A DNA stretch of 64,000 nt from Streptomyces gossypii (lineage in GTDB: Bacteria > Actinomycetota > Actinomycetes > Streptomycetales > Streptomycetaceae), in assembly GCF_025165795.1 (NCBI RefSeq), contig NZ_JAJAGO010000016.1, forward strand, positions 108,659 to 172,658, read 5' to 3'. Positions within the stretch are counted from its first letter, which is position 1. Every line of letters begins with the position of its first letter. Below are positions 57,459 through 64,000 of this stretch, piece after piece. The notes under the pieces are model-generated. The model was not told where the DNA came from, made no database searches, and worked only from the letters and a program-made list of their open reading frames with translations. Made by a program: the position numbers and the translations under genes.

Positions 57459-58784
57459 GTGCACAACGACATCACTGTGGTGACGGCGAATTTCGAGCTG
57501 GTACGGCGGCGTGCCGACCACGTCGTCAAGTATTTCTACGCTCATCTGTTCGCGGCCAATCCGGAGCTGCGGACCCTGTTTCCGGCCGAGATGAACGACC
57601 AGTTCGAGCGCCTCTTCAGCGCCCTCGGGCACCTGGTCGCCCATCTCGACAACCCCACACTCCCGGACCACCTGGCCCAGCTCGGCCGCGACCACCGGAA
57701 GTTCGAGGTCACCGCGGAGCACTACGAGGCCGTCGGCCGCAGTCTGGTCGCGGCCATGCGGTTCGGCAGCGGGCGGGCCTGGACGCGGGAGACCGAAGCG
57801 TCCTGGAACGCCGTCTACACGAGCGTGGCCACCTCCATGATCCGCGGCGCCCGCGAGGCCCGGCTGCGCCAGGAGCCCCGCTGGTGGGACGCAACGGTGC
57901 TGCACCAGCGGCTGTACCAGGGGCGTACGGCCATCATCAGCGCCCTCCCGGACCAGCCCTACCCCTACCGCGCCGGGCAGTACGCGACGCTCCAGCTGCC
58001 CGGGCTCCCCCGGGTCTGGCGGCCCTACTCGCTGGCCCGCGCGCCCCGTGGTGACGGAATCCTGGAGTTCCATGTCGCCCGGGTGAAAGGGGGTCGGCTC
58101 AGCAACGCGCTGTGCGACCGGCTGACAGCAGGCGAAAGGTTACGCCTCGGCCCCGCCTCGGGCACCGCGACGGCCCCGCGCGGGGCGGGCCCGGTCACGC
58201 TGCTGGCCGCGGGCAGCGGCTGGTCCTCGGTGAAGGCGGTACTGGAGGAGCTGGCCACGCGACGGCCGCCGCACCCCGTACGGCTGGAACTGGTGGCGCG
58301 CGCCCGTGAGCACTTCTACGACCCGGACACCGTGGCCGGACTGGACGAGAAGTACCCCTGGCTGGAGGTCTCCTGGTGGTATCCGCGTCCGGGAGAGCCG
58401 CGAGTACGTGCGGCACGCCGGCTGCACGCGGCTCTGCTCGCCCGCGGGGACTGGGAGGCGCAGCACGTCTACCTCAGCGGCCCGCGCTTCTTCGTCTCGG
58501 AGATCTCCGAGCTGCTGTCGCGGCAGGGAGTCACCCCGGACCGGATCAGCCACGACCGGCTGCCCCCGACGAGCAGCCACTCCGGCCCGCGCACGGATCA
58601 CGCCGAGCACTTCCTCGCCCCGCGGCCCGCACCGTGGATCGATCCGGACGCGCGTGCGGACTGCGCGTACGAACGGCCCGCGGGGGCCGCGGGGGCCGCG
58701 GCGTACGAGGGCTCGGATAGCCCCGCCGCCCCGGGCGGCGGGGCCCGGCTCAGCCTGCCTGGAGCGCGTCGAGCCGTTCCTTGA
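57459..58784 (+). CDS. flavohemoglobin-like protein (globin + FAD/NAD reductase)
   Basis: A 441-residue protein. The N-terminal globin (residues 1-135) has LFAANPELRTLFP and HRKFEVTAEHYEAVG, where the His of DHRKF is the likely proximal haem ligand. The FAD domain has the flavin motif RPYSLA, and the NAD domain LLAAGSGWSSVKAVLEEL. It probably detoxifies nitric oxide with O2 and NAD(P)H. The tail of about 60 residues is low-complexity Gly/Ala/Pro. Codon 228 is TTA (58140-58142), implying bldA dependence. GTG start after GGGGGAA. Confidence 0.8.
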   Translation: MHNDITVVTANFELVRRRADHVVKYFYAHLFAANPELRTLFPAEMNDQFERLFSALGHLVAHLDNPTLPDHLAQLGRDHRKFEVTAEHYEAVGRSLVAAMRFGSGRAWTRETEASWNAVYTSVATSMIRGAREARLRQEPRWWDATVLHQRLYQGRTAIISALPDQPYPYRAGQYATLQLPGLPRVWRPYSLARAPRGDGILEFHVARVKGGRLSNALCDRLTAGERLRLGPASGTATAPRGAGPVTLLAAGSGWSSVKAVLEELATRRPPHPVRLELVARAREHFYDPDTVAGLDEKYPWLEVSWWYPRPGEPRVRAARRLHAALLARGDWEAQHVYLSGPRFFVSEISELLSRQGVTPDRISHDRLPPTSSHSGPRTDHAEHFLAPRPAPWIDPDARADCAYERPAGAAGAAAYEGSDSPAAPGGGARLSLPGARRAVP

Positions 58785-59262
58785 GCGCGTCGACGGACTG
58801 GAAGCTCGCCCCGAGCAGCGCCACATGCTTCCAGCGCAGCGTCCCGTCCGGGCCGATGAGGAACACCGCACGGCGCAGTCCGATGCCGGGGGCCGTGATC
58901 CCGTACGCCTTCGCCACCGTACGGTCCGGGTCGGCGAGCAGCGGCATCCGCAGATCGTGCTTGCGGGCGAACGCCTCATGGCTTTCCAGATCCTGCGGGC
59001 TGATCGCCCAGACCTCGGTCTCCCGGGAGCGGAAGACCTCCAGCTCGGAGGAGTAGGCGCACAGTTGCCTCGTGCACACGCTGGTGTCGTCGCCGGGGTA
59101 GAAGGCGAGCAGGAGGGGGCGGCCGGGTGGCGGGTCGGCGGCGAGGGTGAAGTCGGCTCGCTCGACGGTGCTCTGCCCCTCCCCGGCGCCGCTGCCGGTG
59201 AGGCGGATGCCGGAGAGCGTGAAGCCCGGTGCGGGCAGGCCGGTTTCGGGGGTCTTCGCCAC
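58750..59262 (-). CDS. peroxiredoxin (BCP/AhpC-TSA family)
   Basis: A 170-residue thiol peroxidase. FYPGDDTSVCTRQLCAY has the peroxidatic Cys63 and a resolving Cys68, the CxxxxC arrangement of BCP-type peroxiredoxins. RRAVFLIGPDGTLRWKHVALLG is the later family block. The GTG at 59262 follows GAAGGA and is preferred over ATG 59295. The 3' end overlaps the convergent flavohemoglobin-like gene by 35 bp. Confidence 0.85.
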   Translation of the reverse strand: MAKTPETGLPAPGFTLSGIRLTGSGAGEGQSTVERADFTLAADPPPGRPLLLAFYPGDDTSVCTRQLCAYSSELEVFRSRETEVWAISPQDLESHEAFARKHDLRMPLLADPDRTVAKAYGITAPGIGLRRAVFLIGPDGTLRWKHVALLGASFQSVDALKERLDALQAG

Positions 59263-59303
59263 GGTGTCGTCCTTCGGGTTGGTCACGCACGGCATGAGGA
59301 GGA

Positions 59304-59328
59304 CCCGGGGGCGTAGCCAACCCCCGGG
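59304..59328 (-). terminator. terminator after the tRNA-like RNA
   Basis: 8-bp stem CCCGGGGG / CCCCCGGG with a 9-base loop, 26 bp downstream of the RNA's closing stem and before the peroxiredoxin start. Confidence 0.5.
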
Positions 59329-59353
59329 CCCATGGTTGCCACCCTGGTGCACA

Positions 59354-59485
59354 CGCCTCCGCGGTTCAGGGAACGGATCAGTGTGATGACGTCGTGCTCT
59401 GCCTTTGAGCCACCGCGCATCGAGCTGCGCGGGCCGGAGTCGAACCGGCAATCTCGACGCCTGGTCCGGACCGGTTGCCGAGGCG
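59354..59485 (-). ncRNA. tRNA-like RNA in circularly permuted order (Y RNA / YrlA-type candidate)
   Basis: Minus strand 5' to 3': outer stem CGCCTC (59485-59480); CGTCG (anticodon-stem 3' strand, 59459-59455); AGATT variable loop; T arm GCCGG-TTCGACT-CCGGC (59449-59433); acceptor CCGCGCA-GCTCGA-TGCGCGG (59432-59413); TG; D arm GCTC-AAAGGCA-GAGC (59410-59396); A; CGACG (anticodon-stem 5' strand, 59394-59390); outer GAGGCG (59359-59354). T8, A14, R15, G18, G19, A21, A26, T48, T54, T55, C56, G57 and A58 are all present. The acceptor is closed by a hexaloop and the anticodon loop is open into a longer stem (CGGACCA / TGATCCG), as in bacterial Y RNAs. No codon-reading anticodon is apparent. Confidence 0.7.
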
Positions 59486-59603
59486 ATGGGCGGCGCATAC
59501 TGAATCTGGAGCGAGAGTCTGAGATTGACTGCGGCTCCGTGCTGATCCGCACGGGCCGCACCCTGACGACAAGCTTCAGCGTCAGCTTTGCGCTCCTGGC
59601 GCA

Positions 59604-59636
59604 CCCCGGCCGCCCGCACACGGCGCACAGCCGGGG
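59604..59636 (-). terminator. terminator after the 243-residue unknown gene
   Basis: 7-bp stem CCCCGGC / GCCGGGG with a 19-base loop, 12 bp beyond the stop at 59648. It separates that gene from the tRNA-like RNA. Confidence 0.5.
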
Positions 59637-59647
59637 AGTTTCTGAGG

Positions 59648-60379
59648 TTAGCCGAAGAGATAGCCGAAGACGACCTCGCCTACGCGCTGGTCGTCGATCT
59701 CCATGCCGTTGGCGTCCTCCCGGGCGAACTTCACCGCCTGCTGAAGCTTCTCGATCCGCTCCAGCAGTTCGTTCACCCGGCGGGCGGGCAGCGCACCGGA
59801 GAACTTCACGGTCGTCCAGTAACCGACCGGAATGTCCTCGTAGTACACCTCGACCTGGGCCGGGTGCTTCTCCGTGGCCTCCGCCTTGACGTGGTTGCGC
59901 GGCACCTTCTTGGTGCGCAGCGTCCGCACCTGCTCGGTCCTCCAGCTGTCCGTGGACGGGTCGACGGTCCACGACTCGGAGGCGTCCAGCACCGGGAGCC
60001 TGCGCAGGAAGGCACCGAGCTCGCCGAGCTGCTTCTCCAGGAAGAGCAGGTACGAGACGGGCACGTCGCTCAGCAGCGTGCGTCCCTCCACGGTCACATC
60101 GGCACGCGCGTCGCAGTTCGCCCAGTCCTTGGTGGCCGTCACATCGAACAGCCGGGTGAGGGTGCGCGCGGTGTCCCGCAGTACGTCCTCGGCCTTCACC
60201 TGTACCCGGGTGGACTCGGGCGGCAGCTGCTCGCCCTCTTCGTCCTTCGGCTGATAGGTCCGTGAGATACCGGCCAGCAGGGCGGGCTTGGTCAGCCCGT
60301 GCTGCACGGACGCCAAGTCCTGCTGGGACTTGGACTTGACGCCCTTCTCAACTGCGATGATCTGATTGAGTTTCGCCAC
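59648..60379 (-). CDS. conserved actinobacterial protein of unknown function
   Basis: A 243-residue soluble protein starting V-AKLNQIIAVEKGVKSKSQQDL. It is charged and mostly helical, ending in a long amphipathic helix (ARRVNELLERIEKLQQAVKFARED) and a hydrophobic GEVVFGYLFG terminus. It is well conserved in streptomycetes by my recollection, without a known role. The GTG at 60379 begins the conserved block; the longer frame upstream is low quality. Confidence 0.75.
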   Translation of the reverse strand: MAKLNQIIAVEKGVKSKSQQDLASVQHGLTKPALLAGISRTYQPKDEEGEQLPPESTRVQVKAEDVLRDTARTLTRLFDVTATKDWANCDARADVTVEGRTLLSDVPVSYLLFLEKQLGELGAFLRRLPVLDASESWTVDPSTDSWRTEQVRTLRTKKVPRNHVKAEATEKHPAQVEVYYEDIPVGYWTTVKFSGALPARRVNELLERIEKLQQAVKFAREDANGMEIDDQRVGEVVFGYLFG

Positions 60380-60452
60380 ACCGGGCACACTAGCCGCTTG
60401 TATCCCCTGGCCGCGAAGGCTTTGTTCCTCCTCTCTCCGCTGCGGTCCGGCC

Positions 60453-60650
60453 TCAGCCGACGGCCTGCGACGCGTGATAGAGCGCGTAGAGGATCGCGGG
60501 CAGCGCGCCGACGAACACACCGAGGGCGACGATGACCGTGGGCAGCCGCGGATTGGCGCGCAGCACCCTGACGAGATAAGCGACGAGCAGAAAAAACGCC
60601 AGGGTCACTACGACCCCGGCGATCAACCACTGCGAGAGAGCATCCTGCAT
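60453..60650 (-). CDS. small two-span membrane protein
   Basis: A 65-residue protein with two hydrophobic helices (WLIAGVVVTLAFFLLVAYLV and LPTVIVALGVFVGALPAILYALY) joined by a short basic loop (RVLRANPR). AAGGAG lies 8 bp before the ATG, which supports it as real. It is 73 bp upstream of the unknown gene above and in the same direction. Function unknown. Confidence 0.75.
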   Translation of the reverse strand: MQDALSQWLIAGVVVTLAFFLLVAYLVRVLRANPRLPTVIVALGVFVGALPAILYALYHASQAVG

Positions 60651-61069
60651 GAGACCTGCTCCTTGTGACTATGCCTAGTCCGGCTTTCTTCTCTCGCACG
60701 CACCCGGCAGCAGCCCGCACCACGCTCTAGGTAGGGAGAGCGGCGGAACGCCGCCGAAGTGCGGCGGGGATGTGACGGTAGCTCAACCACCGTGCTGCGC
60801 ACCAGGGTTGTCAGAGCGCACAGGAATGGCGGGGTCACCCCGGGCTACCACCCCCGGGGGCCCCGCATGTCAGTACCGGACTAGGCAAGCCACAAAGCAC
60901 TGGCCAGCAAGGGTGGCCTGTCGTGCTGCACGAACGCTCAACGCGCATTCTCTCCGATCTCTCTCTTTTCACTTAACGACTGCTAGACGCCCCCTTGTTA
61001 AGCTGAGAGCTCGTGGCGTGGGCGTCACACGCGCCGGACACCGCCGTGCGGAGCACCAGGGGGTAGCAG
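60651..61069. other. 419-bp divergent intergenic region with hairpin and inverted repeat
   Basis: A compound hairpin GCGGGG...CCCCGGG / CCCGGGG...CCCCGC spans 60829-60866. CTTAAC (60972-60977) and GTTAAG (60997-61002) form a 6-bp inverted repeat in an AT-richer stretch likely to contain the SARP promoter. No gene was seen. Confidence 0.45.
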
Positions 61070-61882
61070 TTGTCGATCGGCTTCGGACTACTCGGCCCCG
61101 TGGAGCTGAGTGCGAGAGGCAGAAGGGCGGATCCGGGCCCCCCTCAGCGGCGGGCGCTGCTGTCCGTACTTCTGCTCGCCTCGGGCAGGGCCGTCACCGT
61201 CGCGACACTGCGCGAGCGGATCTGGAGCGGCACCCCGCCCACTTCCGCCACGGGCGCCATCCATCTGCACGTTCACCATCTCCGCACTCTGCTGCTGTCG
61301 CTCATCCCGCCGGGCGCGGGCAGCGATGCGGGACCGCAACTGTTGACGCACCCCGGCCGCCCCTCACTCCAGGTGAGTTATGCGCTGGAGGTCGCTGACG
61401 GGCGTCTGGACGTCACGCGGTTCCGCAGACTCCTGAGTGAGGGCGCGCTCGCCCGCGCGCGGGGCGACACCGTCCTCGCGCTGGACCGCTTCGACTCGGC
61501 ACTGGCGCTGTGGCGGGGAGACCCGATGCCCGAGCTGCGCCCCACCGAGTTCATACGGAACGCCCGGCTCAACCTGTGCGACATGCGGGCGGACGCGTCC
61601 CGGCAGCGCGCGGAATGCCTGCTGGCCAACGGCCTCCTGGCCGCCGCGCGGGACGAGCTGTCCCAGCTGTACGTGGAGCGCCCCTATGACGAGCGTGTGG
61701 TGATCCTGCTGTCGACCGCTCTGCTGCGGACCGGCGCGGACGGGCAGGCGCTGCGGTTGGTCACGGACGCGCTCCAACGCTGGCAGCGGGAGCACGGCTT
61801 GCTGCCGCACGCCTTGCGGCGGCAGCGCGACCGGCTCATGAGCGGCGAAATGCCGCACAGCCCGTCGGAGGCGGCGTCATGA
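61070..61882 (+). CDS. SARP-family transcriptional regulator (DBD + BTAD)
   Basis: A 270-residue Streptomyces antibiotic regulatory protein-like activator. The OmpR-type winged helix (GLLGPVELSARGRRADPGPPQRRALLSVLLL ... LRERIW) is followed by a bacterial transcriptional activation domain (LDVTRFRRLLSEG ... DALQRWQREHGLLPHALRRQRDRLM). The TTG start at 61070 after CAGGGGG is the only plausible one. Its stop overlaps the next start as ATGA (61879-61882), so both SARP genes are translationally coupled. Confidence 0.82.
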   Translation: MSIGFGLLGPVELSARGRRADPGPPQRRALLSVLLLASGRAVTVATLRERIWSGTPPTSATGAIHLHVHHLRTLLLSLIPPGAGSDAGPQLLTHPGRPSLQVSYALEVADGRLDVTRFRRLLSEGALARARGDTVLALDRFDSALALWRGDPMPELRPTEFIRNARLNLCDMRADASRQRAECLLANGLLAAARDELSQLYVERPYDERVVILLSTALLRTGADGQALRLVTDALQRWQREHGLLPHALRRQRDRLMSGEMPHSPSEAAS

Positions 61883-64000
61883 AGGTGAAGGCACGGCTGC
61901 TGGGCCCGCTCCTCCTGACGCTCGACGGGTTCGACATCACCCCGACGGCGTCACGGGCACGGACACTGCTGGCCGGGCTGTTGATGGGCGGCGGCCGTAC
62001 GGTACAGGCGGATGCGCTGATCGAGGAGGTGTGGGGCGAGGGCAGTCCGCTCAGCGCCCCTGCCCTTCTGCAGAACCACATCCACCGCCTCCGCAAGCAT
62101 GTGGATGCGGTGGCGGGGGCCGGGCGGGGCCGTGAGTTGTTCGTGAGCGGCCCGGCCGGCTACGGACTCCGGCTCGACGAGCGGGACCTCGACAGCCATC
62201 AGTTCCTCTCGCTCCTCGGCCGAGCACGGGTCGCGGAGTCGGAGAACAAGCCCGCCGAGGTCTGCGAGTTGACCGAAGCGGCGCTGGACCTGTGGCGCGG
62301 CCCGCCACTGGCGGGCTCCCCGAAAGGGGTGCTGACCACCCCGTACGTCGTGCGGCTGGAAGAGCAGCGACTCGAAGCGTTCACTCTGCGGGCCGAAGCA
62401 CAGCTGAGGCAGGGCCAGTACGGGCTCGTGGTCGCCGAGCTGCGCGGTCTGGTGTACGAGCATCCGCAGCACAGCCGGTTGCGGTTCCAGCTGGCCACCG
62501 CGTTGCAGGAAGGCGGGCAGTCAGTCGAGGCACGGGAGATTCTGCGGGCGCTGTCGTCGGCACCCGGCACTCCCTCGGACACCCCGGGCACGAGTGCGGG
62601 CCCTCTGCCGGCGGGCCCCCCGGCCGCGCCGAGCCCCGCACCGGCGGCGGCGTCCGCCCCTCAAGCGACACCGCCCGCTGATGCGGCACCTCCCGAGGCG
62701 CCCTCCGAAACACGTGAAGCGCACACGCCACACATTCACTTCACCGTGCTCGGACCGGTCGGCATCCGACGCGGCAGCCATCCGGTCAGTCCGGGCTCGC
62801 CACTGCAACGGGCGCTGCTGGCAGCCCTGCTGCTGCGCAATGGTCGCACGGCCACCTTCCACGAGTTGATCGACGCGATGTGGGGCGAGAATCCACCGGA
62901 TTCCGCCAGGTCCGCCCTGCACACCTTTGTCTCCCGCCTCCGCAGGGACGTTCGGCAGCACCTGCCCGGAAGCCCAGCGCTGACCAGCGGCCAAGGCGGT
63001 TACGCACTCGACGTCACGGGTGCGGGTGCCGTACTGGATCTCGACGTGGCCCATGCCCTCGTCGCGGAAGCCGAGAAACGCGAACGTGCCGGTGACCCTG
63101 CGGGTGCGCGGGAGCTGTACGACCAGGCGCTGCGGCAGTGGGAGGGCGAGCCGCTGGCCAACGTGCCCGGCCCGTACGCCGAGACGCAGCGGGTGCGCCT
63201 GGAGGAATGGCGCCTCCAGCTGCTGGAGCACCGGCTCGACCTGGACCTGGAGGCCGGCGCGCACGCCGAGGCGGTCTCGGAGCTGACCGCGCTGACCGCC
63301 GCCCACCCGCTGCGCGAGCGGCTGCGCGAACTCCTGATGCTCGCCCTCTACCGCAGCGGCCGCCAAGCCGAGGCCCTCGCCGTCTACGCCGACACCCGCC
63401 GCCTGCTCGCCGACGAGCTGGGCGTCGACCCGGGCTCCGGGCTCTCCCGGCTCCAGCAGCGCATCCTCGAAGCCGACGACGAACTCCATCCGCCGCCGCT
63501 TCGGGTCGGCGAGGGCGATCGCCCCCATCAACTCCCGGCATCGACGCACGACTTCACCCCCCGCAGCGGACTCGTCACCTCGCTGAGCGACCAGCTCACG
63601 GCTGGAGAGGGCACTGTGGCGGCGGTCTCAGGTTTCGGTGGTGTCGGCAAGACCACCCTCGCCGTCCATGTCGCACACGCCGCCCGCGCCCACTTCCCGG
63701 ACGGCCAGCTCTACGTCGACCTCCAGGGCGCCGGCCCGGCCGCCGCCGAGCCGGGGACTGTTCTCGGCCGCTTTCTGCAGGCGCTCGGCACCTCACCCGA
63801 GAATGTGCCCGACGTCCCCGAGGACCGGGCGGCTCTCTACCGCTCACTGCTGTGGGACCGTCGCGTACTGGTCCTGCTCGACAACGCCCGCGACGCCGCA
63901 CAGGTCAGACCCCTCCTCCCCGGCACACCGGGCTGCGCCGCACTGGTCACCAGCCGCGCCCGCATGGTCGACCTCGCCGGCGCGCACCTCGTCGACCTCG
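61879..64000 (+). CDS. large AfsR/SARP-type regulator with two DBD-BTAD cassettes and NB-ARC (3' end outside window)
   Basis: 707 residues are visible and the frame runs off the window. Residues 1-215 are a DBD-BTAD unit (RLLGPLLLTLDGFDITPTAS ... LQNHIHRLRKHVD). An Ala/Pro linker follows, then a second DBD-BTAD unit from about residue 285 (HFTVLGPVGIRRGSHPVSPG ... HTFVSRLRRDV; BTAD to about 530). An NB-ARC/STAND ATPase begins with Walker A GFGGVGKTT at 585-593. AfsR has one DBD-BTAD; two in tandem is unusual. It likely activates secondary metabolism genes beyond the window. Confidence 0.85.
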   Translation, partial: MKVKARLLGPLLLTLDGFDITPTASRARTLLAGLLMGGGRTVQADALIEEVWGEGSPLSAPALLQNHIHRLRKHVDAVAGAGRGRELFVSGPAGYGLRLDERDLDSHQFLSLLGRARVAESENKPAEVCELTEAALDLWRGPPLAGSPKGVLTTPYVVRLEEQRLEAFTLRAEAQLRQGQYGLVVAELRGLVYEHPQHSRLRFQLATALQEGGQSVEAREILRALSSAPGTPSDTPGTSAGPLPAGPPAAPSPAPAAASAPQATPPADAAPPEAPSETREAHTPHIHFTVLGPVGIRRGSHPVSPGSPLQRALLAALLLRNGRTATFHELIDAMWGENPPDSARSALHTFVSRLRRDVRQHLPGSPALTSGQGGYALDVTGAGAVLDLDVAHALVAEAEKRERAGDPAGARELYDQALRQWEGEPLANVPGPYAETQRVRLEEWRLQLLEHRLDLDLEAGAHAEAVSELTALTAAHPLRERLRELLMLALYRSGRQAEALAVYADTRRLLADELGVDPGSGLSRLQQRILEADDELHPPPLRVGEGDRPHQLPASTHDFTPRSGLVTSLSDQLTAGEGTVAAVSGFGGVGKTTLAVHVAHAARAHFPDGQLYVDLQGAGPAAAEPGTVLGRFLQALGTSPENVPDVPEDRAALYRSLLWDRRVLVLLDNARDAAQVRPLLPGTPGCAALVTSRARMVDLAGAHLVDL

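Noticed and set aside
59413..59485. Ordinary tRNA using the upstream TGCGCCG as 5' acceptor strand
   Set aside because: It leaves a mismatch in the acceptor and no D or anticodon arm with conserved bases. The permuted fold satisfies all of them.
59378..59572. Short minus-strand open frame across the tRNA-like element
   Set aside because: No ribosome binding site, Ser/Arg/Gln-rich shadow composition, and the region is better explained by RNA structure.
60877..60897. TGTCAGTACCGGACTAGGCA as a third RecA-NDp promoter
   Set aside because: The spacing between TGTCAGT and TAG is two bases too short and the downstream region is not a plausible start.

Overview
The window reads as chromosomal DNA of a streptomycete. 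G+C is very high and nearly every third codon position is G or C. Starts are often GTG, and TTA codons are rare. It carries WhiA, an actinobacterial RbpA-type protein, SARP regulators, mycothiol-dependent enzyme families and many Sec-secreted enzymes. No insertion sequence, prophage, CRISPR array or rRNA was seen. The species was not identified.

Region 1 (1-8.2 kb) is accessory. It holds a small secreted protein, a large secreted CBM32-PL7-GH16 polysaccharide enzyme, a DUF5995 protein, an unknown gene broken by a one-base frameshift in a G7 run, a GNAT acetyltransferase, a serine hydrolase divergent from a TetR regulator, and a C-terminal remnant of an ATP-binding protein. Region 2 (8.3-18 kb) handles extracellular polymers: an M64 metallopeptidase, a CBM3-GH16-like secreted protein, and a GH20 hexosaminidase - two permeases - binding lipoprotein set divergent from a GntR/HutC regulator. 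The same 13-bp operator-like motif lies before both the lipoprotein gene and the regulator. Region 3 (17.9-20 kb) is an ECF41 sigma-factor unit with its own candidate ECF41 promoter.

Region 4 (20-36 kb) is core: pgi, an RbpA-family gene, secG, tpiA-pgk-gap, whiA-yvcK-rapZ, uvrC, a metallo-beta-lactamase fold hydrolase, a mycothiol-dependent maleylpyruvate isomerase-like protein and uvrA. Long, nearly perfect hairpins separate whiA/gap and gap/pgk. Region 5 (36-55.5 kb) mixes a Rieske lipoprotein, a papain-like protease with a membrane-anchored partner, a giant NAGPA-phosphatase protein, terC behind a probable Mn2+ riboswitch, two TerD-family genes, uvrB behind a textbook RecA-NDp damage promoter, a glycerophosphodiesterase, ogt, an M23 peptidase, an MFS transporter, a PIG-L deacetylase and a methyltransferase. 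Region 6 (55.5-64 kb) holds small secreted and membrane proteins, a sortase remnant, a flavohemoglobin-like protein, a peroxiredoxin, and two overlapping SARP genes, the second running off the window end.

The most striking element is not a protein. Minus-strand 59354-59485 contains every helix and almost all invariant bases of a tRNA in circularly permuted order. It is closed by a longer stem and followed by a terminator-like hairpin. This is the layout of a bacterial Y RNA (YrlA type) or a permuted tRNA.
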